Positions 36,160 to 44,498 of a stretch of DNA of 64,000 nt are shown here, one piece after another; within the stretch, counting starts at the first letter, position 1; each line of letters starts with the position of its first letter. This DNA is from Methylomicrobium lacus LW14 (GTDB taxonomy: Bacteria; Pseudomonadota; Gammaproteobacteria; Methylococcales; Methylomonadaceae). The DNA is taken from contig NZ_AZUN01000001.1 of the NCBI RefSeq assembly GCF_000527095.1, positions 3,361,501-3,425,500 on the forward strand, in the 5' to 3' direction. The position numbers and the translations under genes were made by a program. A model generated the notes under the pieces. It saw only the letters and a program-made list of their open reading frames with translations. It made no database searches and was not told the DNA's origin.

Positions 36160-36486
36160 TTACTTCACGATCAAGCTATTATTGACCTGCTTGACGCCTC
36201 TGACCGTGCGCGCCAGACGTACGGCGCGCTCGGCGGCTTCCTGGGAATCGACAAAGCCGCTCAACTGGACGATGCCCTTGAAGGTTTCGACATCGATCTG
36301 CATGACCTTGAGTTTGGAATCCCCAAGAATCGACGCCTTGACCTTGGTGGTCAGCACCGAATCATCAAGATATTCGCCGGTACTTTCCGATTTCTTGCTG
36401 CTTGCACAGCCGGCCAGAGAGCCGGCCAGCGAGGCAACGATCAACAGCCCCAATAAAAAACGCAGGAATGAAGTGAATTTTTTCAT
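36160..36486 (-). CDS. BON-domain lipoprotein (copy 1)
   Basis: A 108-residue lipoprotein. I start it at MKKFTSF (36486), which gives a proper signal peptide with lipobox LAGC (Cys 27). One BON domain follows (DDSVLTTKVKASILGDSKLKVMQIDVETFKGIVQLSGFVDSQEAAERAVRLARTVRGVKQVNNSLIV). BON domains bind phospholipid or polysaccharide surfaces; OsmY/DolP-type proteins support outer-membrane integrity. It is a tandem paralogue of the gene 61 bp upstream. Confidence 0.82.
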   Translation of the reverse strand: MKKFTSFLRFLLGLLIVASLAGSLAGCASSKKSESTGEYLDDSVLTTKVKASILGDSKLKVMQIDVETFKGIVQLSGFVDSQEAAERAVRLARTVRGVKQVNNSLIVK

Positions 36487-36547
36487 GATATTTCCATAAG
36501 ACATAAAAACAAAACGCAATAACGTGAACAGCCGGTAACTGCCCGGA

Positions 36548-36862
36548 TTACTTGACGATCAAACTGTTGTTGACCTGCCTGACGCCCTTGATCGTGCGCG
36601 CCAGATGCACGGCCCGATCCGCGGCGTCCTGGGAGTCGACAAAACCGCTCAACTGGACGACGCCCTTGAAGGTTTCGACATGGATCTGCAGAAACTTGGT
36701 TCTGGCATCGCCAAGAATCGAGGATTTGACCTTGGTGGTCAAAAACACGTCGTCGAAATATTCGCCGGTGCTTTCGTGCTGCTTGCTGCCCGCGCAGCCG
36801 GCGAGCGCCAGCGTGATAACTAATCCGAAAAAGAAACCTCTGATCGAATCGAATTTTTTCAT
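36548..36862 (-). CDS. BON-domain lipoprotein (copy 2)
   Basis: A 104-residue lipoprotein starting MKKFDSI, with lipobox ALAGC (Cys 23) and one BON domain nearly identical in pattern to its neighbour (TTKVKSSILGDARTKFLQIHVETFKGVVQLSGFVDSQDAADRAVHLARTIKGVRQVNNSLIVK). Even the leader DNA (CATGATATTTCCA on the plus strand) is shared, so this is a tandem duplication that has diverged mainly in the signal peptide and a few surface positions. Confidence 0.82.
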   Translation of the reverse strand: MKKFDSIRGFFFGLVITLALAGCAGSKQHESTGEYFDDVFLTTKVKSSILGDARTKFLQIHVETFKGVVQLSGFVDSQDAADRAVHLARTIKGVRQVNNSLIVK

Positions 36863-37184
36863 GATATTTCCAAACCACATGAAGAGTTAAAAGTAATACC
36901 CTGAAGAATCAAGAAAAGCTGGAACAAGTCTGACAGGATTATATTAACACCATGTGAACGCAGATAAAACCTGGACGATTAGGCAATGGCTTTTTGGGAG
37001 ATGCACGAGCCAGCACGAGGATTAGGGCGGCTTAGTATTGTGCCTAGCCGCCCGGCAGCCGACAGGCCACTCCGGCCTTGCCAGTCTCGGCTATCGAAGA
37101 TTGGGGGGACAGCCAGCAAGCGGCTGGAAGCGATGCCTGAGGGTTAGGTGGTTCTGGTCGGTTTCCCTTGCCGCATCCTAAGGC
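36863..37184. other. Intergenic region, no recognisable gene
   Basis: About 320 bp between the BON pair and the catalase-family gene (both minus strand). I see no protein-like frame. It contains a stretch rich in GCCGCC/GGCGGC (about 37025-37055) that could fold, and otherwise nothing I can name. Confidence 0.4.
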
Positions 37185-38273
37185 TCACCACCACTTCACC
37201 CTTTTGCCGCCTTGCCGCAAGGCACTGTCAGGATCGTTGCGGTCTTCCCGCCACGTGGGATGCCGGAAATTGATCACGAAATCGCCGTTATACGAGACCA
37301 CTGCATTGTTGAAATTGACTTTGCCGATGGTTTGCCAGTCGGTGATCGTCTGTCTTTCGCCTTTCGGCAGCAAGGCGCGTTTGCCGTGATCGGAGACCGA
37401 GATGTCGAAGCTCAACGTGCGCTGGGGAACCGGGTTGCCCTTGTCGAAGATATAACTCATCACTTCATCGCGCGCATCGTCCGCTTCGGATGCCGGATGG
37501 CCCGGGGCCATTTGCAAGCGCATGAATTCCGGCGCATGGGTCGCGGCACCGGCCGGCTTGCCGAGTTCGGCGATCGGATAGACCTGACGGACCGAGGGCT
37601 TCAGGTCGAGAAACTTGAATAACACGCCTTCTTGCAGCACCGTCGGCAATTCGTTGCCCCGATTCCAGACGGTCACCTGCGGCGCATTGGTCAGTTCTGC
37701 GCCGGTGATCCGGGTCGCCGTGGTGCCGCCCAAATCGTCCGCGAGAATCACGTTCGCCGTCGGCAGCAATTCCTGATGGTTTTCGTCCAGGGTCGGGAAA
37801 ATCTTCAAAAACAGGCCATAGCTGCGCCTGATCCCCCAGGGCGTTTTCGTCACGCCGGCGCTGATCCGGGCGATCGCCAAGCCCTGGCTGCCTTTTTGGA
37901 AATAACCGGTATAGGGATTGTCTTCGCTGATCTGCCAGGTGCCGAGCGCGCAGACGCCGTTCGGACGCAGTAAGCGTCGAAAGCCGCGGCCGTCCTCTCC
38001 CCAGCGCAGATCCGCCGAGGAATCCAGGGCCCGGATCGCAGCCAGCGTGAATTGCGGCGGTTGGCCGCCCGGCAGGATGCCGGCATAGGTGCTCTTGTTG
38101 GTGGTTTTATAGTAGGGCAACGGCGGCTCGTTCGGGGCACCCCAGATTTTTTGATAGGGGTTGGCGAACAGCGCGGTTTTGACGTCGCCGAAACGGGAAC
38201 CTTGATAATTCTGATCTTCCTGAGTGATACCCTGGCTTCCAAAAATCTCCTCTGGTCCTGGAATTTGGCTCAT
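37185..38273 (-). CDS. SrpA-like catalase-family heme protein
   Basis: A 362-residue catalase-superfamily protein. I start it at the ATG at 38273 (MSQIPGPEEIFG) because GAGG sits 9 bp upstream; a longer frame adds an unlikely basic tail. Recognisable text includes LLRPNGVCALGTWQISEDNPYTGYFQKGSQGLAIARIS and LFLKIFPTLDENHQELL, which match the short, signal-less catalase-like proteins such as SrpA of Synechococcus. It lacks the length and several elements of true clade catalases, so peroxidase-like or other heme chemistry is possible. It is divergent from the sulfur operon, sharing about 318 bp of control region. Confidence 0.65.
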   Translation of the reverse strand: MSQIPGPEEIFGSQGITQEDQNYQGSRFGDVKTALFANPYQKIWGAPNEPPLPYYKTTNKSTYAGILPGGQPPQFTLAAIRALDSSADLRWGEDGRGFRRLLRPNGVCALGTWQISEDNPYTGYFQKGSQGLAIARISAGVTKTPWGIRRSYGLFLKIFPTLDENHQELLPTANVILADDLGGTTATRITGAELTNAPQVTVWNRGNELPTVLQEGVLFKFLDLKPSVRQVYPIAELGKPAGAATHAPEFMRLQMAPGHPASEADDARDEVMSYIFDKGNPVPQRTLSFDISVSDHGKRALLPKGERQTITDWQTIGKVNFNNAVVSYNGDFVINFRHPTWREDRNDPDSALRQGGKRVKWW

Positions 38274-38591
38274 GACTAACCTCGAGTGAATGATGGCGTA
38301 TTGCCGACGGCGGTGGTTGGCTGCATTGATTCTAACTAACTTAATTAGTCGCTTTAATGTATCACGGTTGCTCCAGCCGCAACAAAAACTTTTTCCGATC
38401 CTGAAAGATGCGGTTTGCCGGTTGTAGCGAGATCGTTGCGCGCTTTTAGCCATGGCGATAGCGTTTTTCTGATAGAGCCTTTGGCTTGGGCTTCTGAAAA
38501 ACAGATATGGAAATCTAATAATATCGTTTTTTTAAATTCAATCACCTATTTAAAATTCTTTCCAACAAGACTTTTTGCATGGAGTACAGGC
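38274..38591. other. Divergent control region of the sulfur locus
   Basis: This 318-bp AT-rich region lies between the catalase-family gene and the YezD gene. It holds the spaced dyad described separately and, 30 bp before it, a related GCGTTTTTCTGATA stretch (38461-38474). It has no coding potential I can support. Confidence 0.5.
38496..38533 (+). promoter_or_regulatory. Sulfur-locus dyad, copy 1 (ACAGATA-N13-ATATCGTTTTT)
   Basis: AAAAACAGATA (38497-38507) is followed after 13 bases by ATATCGTTTTT (38521-38531). The two arms are imperfect inverted repeats. The same arms at the same spacing occur before the sulfate-binding-protein gene at 40500. The form suits a LysR-type regulator, with the CysB-like protein encoded nearby as the obvious candidate. 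Confidence 0.6.
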
Positions 38592-38768
38592 ATGGCCAAT
38601 CACGTTGAAAACAGTCACAACAAACCTCAACACCTTGAAATCGCGCATCAGATTAGCCAGATGCTGGAAGGCATCCGTTTTGGCTCTATCGAAATCGTCG
38701 TGCACGACAGCAAGGTCGTGCAGATCGAACGCAAAGAAAAGTTAAGGCTGGAGCATTCCTCCAAATAG
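38592..38768 (+). CDS. YezD-family small protein (DUF2292)
   Basis: A 58-residue protein. The core HQISQMLEGIRFGSIEIVVHDSKVVQIERKEKLRL is the YezD/DUF2292 pattern, a family repeatedly found beside sulfate assimilation genes, function unknown. GGAG lies 7 bp before the ATG. A longer frame upstream would cross the regulatory dyad and is rejected. A porin gene follows. Confidence 0.78.
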   Translation: MANHVENSHNKPQHLEIAHQISQMLEGIRFGSIEIVVHDSKVVQIERKEKLRLEHSSK

Positions 38769-38866
38769 GCCTATCGAAATCCAGCGGAACACCGAGGATT
38801 GGCAGCAAATTATTTTTTGGCAGCGCGTGACCGGATAACCGGAGAAGGCTGTACAGCGAGTGAATT

Positions 38867-40483
38867 ATGAAAACGAGTCAACTTCTATTGTTAGCGACAG
38901 CCGTTAACGGCATGATCGGCATTTCCGCCTCGCCGCTTGCCTTGGCAGCGGGCGAGTCTGACGCCGAACTGAAAGCGAAAATCGAGGCCAGAAAAAAAGA
39001 AGTCAAAGCGGAAATTGCTGCGGAAGCCGCCCAAAAGGATGGCTATTACAAGGAGCCCGGTACCTACGGCACCAAGCGGCTTTCAACGCCGCCGCCCTAT
39101 ACCGTCAATTTGAGCAAAACCGGCATCGATGCGGTCCGGGACATTACCTGGCTGGATGTCGGTTTTGAGCAAAGGACGCGCTACGAACATCGCGACGATG
39201 ATATTCGCCGCAGCAATCCGCTTCCCGATGCGGGGCCTGCGGCAACACGTTCTTACGCGGGCGGCGTCGATGAGCCGGTGTTGCTGAAAACGCGCGCCTA
39301 TCTGGGGCTCAAGGAAATCCTGGACCCATTCCGTTTCGCGGTCGAAATACAGGATTCCCGGCGCTACAACAGCCGCTTTGCCCCGGATAACCGTGATGTG
39401 AACGAATTCGAGTTCATCACCGCTTACGGCGAATTGTTTTTCAAGGATGCGCTGGGTAAGGACGATCTGGGCAATAACCGGCCGTTAAGCATCAAAGCGG
39501 GCCGCTTCAATTTCGAATTTCTCGACCGCCGCTTGATCGCCAGCAACGAATGGCGCAACACGACCAACACCTTCCAGGGCTTTCAGGTAGCACTGGGCCA
39601 GGACAAAAACGACTGGAGTGTTGATGGGTTGGCGCTGCAACCCCTGGATCGTCTCAAGTACAACACCGACAAACCCATCGAACAACAATGGTTTTACGGT
39701 GCGATCGGACACTGGCGCAAGTGGAGCAAGTGGATCACCCTGGAGCCTTATTATTTGGGGTTAAGAAAAGAAGATTCTGGAGTTGCAGGTGAGAGGGATA
39801 ATCGGGATATCATCGCACCCGCCCTGCGCGCCTACGGTTTTATTCCGGGTACCGGTTTCAACTGGGATATGGACGCGATGTATCAATTTGGCCGCAGCAA
39901 TGACAGAAACTCAGGAAAAGCTCTGCAACAGGATGCTTTCGGCTTTACCTTTGAGGCCGGCTATACCTTCGATCATCCCTGGAAGCCCAGAATCAGCGCA
40001 CAGTATGGATACGCCAGCGGCGACAAAGATCCGAACGACACCAAGAACAACCGCTTCGAGCGCTTCTTCGGTTTTGCAAGGCCCTGGAGCGCGGATGACT
40101 ACATCGTCATGGAAAACGTCAGCGCCCCTAAAATCAGACTGGAGTTTCAGCCCACCAAAAAGCTCAGTATCGACACCGGTTTCGGCATGTATTGGCTCGC
40201 CAGCGACAAGGACCGCATGAACAACCTGTTCAGTATTTCGGATTCGAACAATTTCAATCGCGATAGAACCGGTAATAGCGGCGACTATATCGGCAACTCG
40301 TTCGATATCCGGGCGCGCTATGAACCGTTTGCCCATGTCAAAACCACCGTCGGCTATTCGCATTTCACGACCGGCGATTTTGTGCGCAACAGAATGGTGG
40401 CATCGAATGGCGGCGCTGCGGGCGCTTTTGCCGATGACACCGATTTTTTCTATCTGGAACTGACGCTGAATGCGTTCAAATGA
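38867..40483 (+). CDS. Alginate-export-type outer-membrane porin
   Basis: A 538-residue outer-membrane beta-barrel. The signal peptide ends near SPLALAAGE, followed by a short helical segment (DAELKAKIEARKKEVKAEIAAEAA) and then a barrel with alginate_exp-family features: VGFEQRTRYEHRDDD, KTRAYLGLKEILDPFRFAVEIQDSR, GRFNFEFLDRRLIASNEWRNTTNTFQGF, and a terminal aromatic strand FFYLELTLNAFK. Placed between YezD and the sulfate operon, each with the same dyad, it probably admits a sulfur compound across the outer membrane (inference). Confidence 0.78.
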   Translation: MKTSQLLLLATAVNGMIGISASPLALAAGESDAELKAKIEARKKEVKAEIAAEAAQKDGYYKEPGTYGTKRLSTPPPYTVNLSKTGIDAVRDITWLDVGFEQRTRYEHRDDDIRRSNPLPDAGPAATRSYAGGVDEPVLLKTRAYLGLKEILDPFRFAVEIQDSRRYNSRFAPDNRDVNEFEFITAYGELFFKDALGKDDLGNNRPLSIKAGRFNFEFLDRRLIASNEWRNTTNTFQGFQVALGQDKNDWSVDGLALQPLDRLKYNTDKPIEQQWFYGAIGHWRKWSKWITLEPYYLGLRKEDSGVAGERDNRDIIAPALRAYGFIPGTGFNWDMDAMYQFGRSNDRNSGKALQQDAFGFTFEAGYTFDHPWKPRISAQYGYASGDKDPNDTKNNRFERFFGFARPWSADDYIVMENVSAPKIRLEFQPTKKLSIDTGFGMYWLASDKDRMNNLFSISDSNNFNRDRTGNSGDYIGNSFDIRARYEPFAHVKTTVGYSHFTTGDFVRNRMVASNGGAAGAFADDTDFFYLELTLNAFK

Positions 40484-40496
40484 TCAATTCATTATC

Positions 40497-40533
40497 TAAA
40501 AAACAGATAACTAGCTCAGAATATATCGTTTTT
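40497..40533 (+). promoter_or_regulatory. Sulfur-locus dyad, copy 2 (ACAGATA-N13-ATATCGTTTTT)
   Basis: AAAAACAGATA (ending at 40509), 13 spacer bases, then ATATCGTTTTT (40523-40533), 66 bp before the sbp start. Arms and spacing equal copy 1 while spacer sequences differ, which is the pattern of a conserved protein-binding site and not a recent duplication. Confidence 0.6.
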
Positions 40534-40598
40534 GATTGAGAGCCGCAAAGCCTAAGATAGCGACAACGATTTTTTATTCCTTAACTGCGAGTGAACAG

Positions 40599-41603
40599 AT
40601 GAAAACCAAAACCGTATTGAAAACAGGCCTGCTGGCGGCGGCGTTGCTGCTCAGCGGCACCGCTTTCGCGAACCGCACCTTGCTGAACGTCTCCTATGAC
40701 CCGACCCGCGAGTTGTATCAGGACTTCAACCAGGAGTTTGTGAAGTATTGGCGGGAAAAGACCGGCGAAACGGTCGACATCAATCAATCGCACGGCGGCG
40801 CGGGCAAGCAGGCGCGTGCGGTCATCGACGGCCTGGAAGCCGACGTGCTGACCTTGGCGATTACCTACGACATCGACAACATCGCCAGAAGAACGAAACT
40901 GCTGCCGAAAGACTGGCAATCGCGCCTGCCGAACAAGAATATCCCTTATACCTCGACGATCGTTTTTCTGGTGCGCAAGGGCAATCCGAAAAACATCAAG
41001 AACTGGGACGACTTGGTCAAGGACGGCGTCTCGGTCGTGACGCCGAATCCGAAAACCTCGGGCGGCGCGCGCTACAACTATCTGGCGGCCTGGGCGTTCG
41101 CCGAAAAGAAATACGGCAGCAAGGATGCCGCCAAGGACTTCGTGAAGAAGCTGTATAAAAATGTGCCGGTGCTCGATTCGGGCGCGCGCGGCGCGACCAC
41201 GACCTTCCTGCAACGCGAAATCGGCGATGTGCTCTTAACCTGGGAAAACGAGGCGTATCTGGCGATCAAGGAACTGGGCGAAGGCAAGGTCGACATCGTG
41301 GCGCCGCCGAGCAGCATTCTGGCTGAAACGCCGGTCACGATCGTTGACGAAATTGTCGATAAGCACAAGACCCGCGATCTGGCGGAAGCCTATCTGCAAT
41401 TCCTCTATTCACCGACCGGGCAGAAATTGGCGGCCAAGCATTTTTACCGCCCCAGCGAGCCCAAATATGCCGATCCTGCCGATGTCGCGCGCTTCCCAAA
41501 ACTGGATCTGTTTAAGGTGAACGACGTGTTCGGCAGTTGGGACGAGGTGCAGGAAGTGCATTTCGACGATAACGGCATCTTCGATCAAATATACGAACAG
41601 TAA
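40599..41603 (+). CDS. sbp: Periplasmic sulfate-binding protein
   Basis: A 334-residue solute receptor of the sulfate/thiosulfate ABC importer. I start it at MKTKTVLKTG (40599), giving a clean signal peptide cut after AFA. Family text: LLNVSYDPTRELYQDFNQEFVKYW, NQSHGGAGKQARAVIDGLEADVLTLAITYDID, NPKTSGGARYNYLAAWAFA, DSGARGATTTFLQREIGDVLLTWENEA. It starts a five-gene transport and regulation set, and cysT begins 5 bp later. Confidence 0.93.
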   Translation: MKTKTVLKTGLLAAALLLSGTAFANRTLLNVSYDPTRELYQDFNQEFVKYWREKTGETVDINQSHGGAGKQARAVIDGLEADVLTLAITYDIDNIARRTKLLPKDWQSRLPNKNIPYTSTIVFLVRKGNPKNIKNWDDLVKDGVSVVTPNPKTSGGARYNYLAAWAFAEKKYGSKDAAKDFVKKLYKNVPVLDSGARGATTTFLQREIGDVLLTWENEAYLAIKELGEGKVDIVAPPSSILAETPVTIVDEIVDKHKTRDLAEAYLQFLYSPTGQKLAAKHFYRPSEPKYADPADVARFPKLDLFKVNDVFGSWDEVQEVHFDDNGIFDQIYEQ

Positions 41604-41608
41604 AATTC

Positions 41609-42436
41609 ATGAGACAAAGTCATATCCTGCCGGGTTTTCGTCCGGCCCTCGGCTTTACCCTGTTCTATTTGGGGCTTGTCGTGCTGATTCCGCTCAGCAC
41701 ATTGGTCTTCAAAAGCCTTTTCCTCAGTTGGGACGAATACCTGGACATCATCCTGAACAAGCGGGTGCTGGCTTCGTTCCGGGTCAGTTTCGCGACGTCT
41801 TTGATCGCCGCGGCAATCGCCAGCTTTTTCGGCTTCATCATCGCCTGGACCTTCGTTCGCTATCCGTTTCCCGGCAAGCGCGTGCTCGATGCGCTGATCG
41901 ATCTGCCGTTCGCGCTGCCGACCGCGGTGGCCGGCATCGTGTTGGCGACGATCTATCAGCCCGGCGGATTTCTCGGCAAATTCATCGCGGAGTCGTTCGG
42001 GGTCAAGATCGCCTACAACCCGGCCGGTATCGTGATCGCGCTGATTTTCATCGCCCTGCCGTTCGTGGTCAGGACCGTGCAGCCGGTGTTGCAGGAGTTC
42101 GACACGACCATGGAAGAAGCTGCCTCGACGCTCGGCGCGACCCGCCTGCAGGTGTTTTTGAAGGTGATCTTTCCGAATGTGTTTCCGGCTTTGCTGACCG
42201 GTTTCGCGCTGGCGTTCGCGCGCGGCATCGGTGAATACGGCTCGGTGATCTTCATCGCCGGCAATCTGCCCTATGTCTCCGAAATCGTGCCGTTGATGAT
42301 CATCACCAAGCTGGAACAATACGAATACGCCGGCGCGACCGCGATTGCGCTGACCTTGCTGGTCATTTCGTTCTTGCTGCTGCTGGTGATCAATTTACTG
42401 CAATACTGGGTGCGGAAGCGCTCGGGGCAACTCTAG
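41609..42436 (+). CDS. cysT: Sulfate ABC transporter permease CysT
   Basis: A 275-residue inner-membrane permease with six helices. The EAA loop reads EEAASTLGATRLQVFLKVIFPNVFPALLTG near residue 170. With CysW it forms the membrane channel through which the receptor delivers sulfate. It lies 5 bp after sbp and 12 bp before cysW. Confidence 0.92.
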   Translation: MRQSHILPGFRPALGFTLFYLGLVVLIPLSTLVFKSLFLSWDEYLDIILNKRVLASFRVSFATSLIAAAIASFFGFIIAWTFVRYPFPGKRVLDALIDLPFALPTAVAGIVLATIYQPGGFLGKFIAESFGVKIAYNPAGIVIALIFIALPFVVRTVQPVLQEFDTTMEEAASTLGATRLQVFLKVIFPNVFPALLTGFALAFARGIGEYGSVIFIAGNLPYVSEIVPLMIITKLEQYEYAGATAIALTLLVISFLLLLVINLLQYWVRKRSGQL

Positions 42437-42448
42437 GAGCCTAGCCCG

Positions 42449-43306
42449 ATGAATGCGATAACTGTTTCCGAAGCGATCGATCAAGCCCCGCGCCGCCAGG
42501 CTGCCCTCAGCGATGCGCCCTGGGTCCAATGGGGCCTGGTCGCGGTGTCGGTCGGTTTCATCTTTCTGTTTTTATGCCTGCCGCTGGCGGTCGTGCTCTT
42601 CGAAGCCTTTGCGAATGGTTGGGGAGCCTACTGGTCCGAACTGACGCAGCCGGATGCGCAGGCGGCAATCGAGCTGACGCTGCTGACCGCCTTGGTGACG
42701 GTGCCGTTGAACACCGTCTTCGGCGTGGCCGCCGCCTGGGCGATCACCCGCTTCGAATTTCCAGGCAAGAGCCTTTTAACGACCTTGATCGATCTGCCGT
42801 TTTCGGTGTCTCCGGTCATTTCCGGATTGATCTTTGTGCTGTTGTTCGGCGCGCAGGGCTGGTTCGGCGAATGGCTTGGGGCGCATGATCTGAAGGTCAT
42901 CTTCGCGGTGCCGGGTATCGTACTGGCGACGCTGTTCATTACCTTCCCCTTCGTCGCGCGCGAATTGATTCCGCTGATGCAGGAAATGGGCAGCGAAGAG
43001 GAAGAAGCCGCGCTGTCTCTGGGCGCCGGCGGCTGGAAGACCTTTTTCCTGATCACCCTGCCGAATATCAAATGGGGGCTTTTGTACGGCGTCTTGCTGT
43101 GCAATGCGCGGGCGATGGGCGAGTTCGGCGCGGTCTCGGTCGTCTCCGGCCATATCCGCGGCCTGACCAATACGTTGCCGCTGCATGTCGAAGTCAGTTA
43201 TAACGAATACAACTTCGTCGGCGCCTTCGCGAGCGCCTCGATCCTGGCCGGACTGGCGATCGTGACACTGGTCTTGAAGAGCATCCTGGAATGGAAGAAA
43301 CGTTGA
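42449..43306 (+). CDS. cysW: Sulfate ABC transporter permease CysW
   Basis: A 285-residue second permease, with an N-terminal cytoplasmic tail longer than in CysT and the EAA loop EEEAALSLGAGGWKTFFLITLPNIKWGLLYG. The text ITRFEFPGKSLLTTLIDLPFSVSPVISGL is typical of CysW. Six helices are visible. The operon order sbp-cysT-cysW-cysA is canonical. Confidence 0.92.
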   Translation: MNAITVSEAIDQAPRRQAALSDAPWVQWGLVAVSVGFIFLFLCLPLAVVLFEAFANGWGAYWSELTQPDAQAAIELTLLTALVTVPLNTVFGVAAAWAITRFEFPGKSLLTTLIDLPFSVSPVISGLIFVLLFGAQGWFGEWLGAHDLKVIFAVPGIVLATLFITFPFVARELIPLMQEMGSEEEEAALSLGAGGWKTFFLITLPNIKWGLLYGVLLCNARAMGEFGAVSVVSGHIRGLTNTLPLHVEVSYNEYNFVGAFASASILAGLAIVTLVLKSILEWKKR

Positions 43307-43349
43307 GACCGGATCTCGATTTCCTGAAACCTGCACCTGAATCCGTATT

Positions 43350-44399
43350 ATGAGCATCCTACTTTCGAACATCAGTAAAAACTTCGGCAACTTTTCCGCG
43401 CTGGACCATATCAATCTGGAGATACCGGAAGGCGAGCTGGTCGCCTTGTTGGGGCCGTCCGGCTGCGGCAAGACGACCTTGCTGCGCATCATCGCCGGAC
43501 TGGAGCAACCGGATTCAGGACGCGTGCTGCTGAGCGGAGAGGACAAGACCGAACAGCATGCCAGCCATCGCGGCATCGGCTTCGTGTTTCAACACTATGC
43601 CTTGTTCCGGCACATGACCGTGTTCGACAACATCGCCTTCGGTCTTCGCGTCAAATCGCGCAAGGAACGTCCCGGCGAAGCGATGATCCGCAAGAAGGTG
43701 CACGAGTTACTGCAATTGGTGCAGCTGGACTGGCTGCACGACCGCTATCCGGACCAGTTGTCCGGCGGCCAGCGGCAGCGGATCGCGCTGGCGCGCGCGT
43801 TGGCGGTCGAGCCGTCGGTGCTGCTGCTCGACGAGCCGTTCGGCGCGCTCGATGCGAGCGTGCGCAAGGACTTGCGCCAATGGCTCAGAAACCTGCATCA
43901 TGAACTGAACGTGACCAGCATCTTCGTGACGCACGATCAGGAAGAAGCGATGGAGGTCGCGAGCCAGGTGGTCGTGCTGAATCACGGCCGCATCGAGCAG
44001 CAGGGCGCGCCGAGCGAGATTTACGATCACCCAGCCAATGCCTTCGTGTCGAAGTTCATCGGGCAGACCAATGTGTTCGATCTCGAAAAAGAGGATAAAA
44101 TCTGGCTGCAAGAGGCCGGCATCATCCTGGAGCAGCCCGAGGCGCTGACCGCGCATGTGCGCCCGCACGACATCGACATCGAAAAAAATGTCGACGCGTC
44201 CGCTTCGCCTTTCACCCTGAAAGACTGGCAACATTTGGGCTCGGCGATCCGGGTCGAATTGTCCAGGGAGGCGAGGGGGCAAGGCAAGGCGAGCGCAACC
44301 GTGTATGCGCAATTGCCGAACGAACGCTTTAAGGCGTTACGGCTCGCCAAGGGCGACCGGGTGGCGCTCCGGATCAGGCAGGCGCATTGGTTCAATTGA
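43350..44399 (+). CDS. cysA: Sulfate ABC transporter ATPase CysA
   Basis: A 349-residue ATPase with Walker A GPSGCGKTT, signature LSGGQRQRIALARALA, Walker B LLLDEPFGALDASVRKDL and the His switch VTHDQEEAMEVA. A C-terminal TOBE-like regulatory domain spans about 240-349 (LTAHVRPHDIDIEKN...). It completes the sulfate importer. Confidence 0.93.
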   Translation: MSILLSNISKNFGNFSALDHINLEIPEGELVALLGPSGCGKTTLLRIIAGLEQPDSGRVLLSGEDKTEQHASHRGIGFVFQHYALFRHMTVFDNIAFGLRVKSRKERPGEAMIRKKVHELLQLVQLDWLHDRYPDQLSGGQRQRIALARALAVEPSVLLLDEPFGALDASVRKDLRQWLRNLHHELNVTSIFVTHDQEEAMEVASQVVVLNHGRIEQQGAPSEIYDHPANAFVSKFIGQTNVFDLEKEDKIWLQEAGIILEQPEALTAHVRPHDIDIEKNVDASASPFTLKDWQHLGSAIRVELSREARGQGKASATVYAQLPNERFKALRLAKGDRVALRIRQAHWFN

Positions 44400-44423
44400 A
44401 AATATTTTCTCCTCCTCACCCCA

Positions 44424-44445
44424 GCCCTCTCCAGCAGGAGAGGGC
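44424..44445. terminator. Hairpin after cysA
   Basis: GCCCTCTCC-AGCA-GGAGAGGGC is a perfect 9-bp stem 24 bp after the cysA stop, without a U-run. The surrounding CCTCACCCCAGCCCTCTCC text is a common dispersed repeat in related genomes, so it may be a repeat unit that dampens read-through into the regulator gene. Confidence 0.5.
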
Positions 44446-44498
44446 GCAGCGGCCCAAGCATCTGAAACATTTATCGCTGAATTAACGTTAAGGAAGGC

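Noticed and set aside
37185..38453. Longer catalase-family start at 38453
   Set aside because: The extra 60 residues are basic and non-conserved, and a good GAGG site precedes the ATG at 38273.
38415..38591. Longer YezD start at 38415
   Set aside because: It would cross the conserved regulatory dyad; the ATG at 38592 has a proper GGAG site and matches family length.
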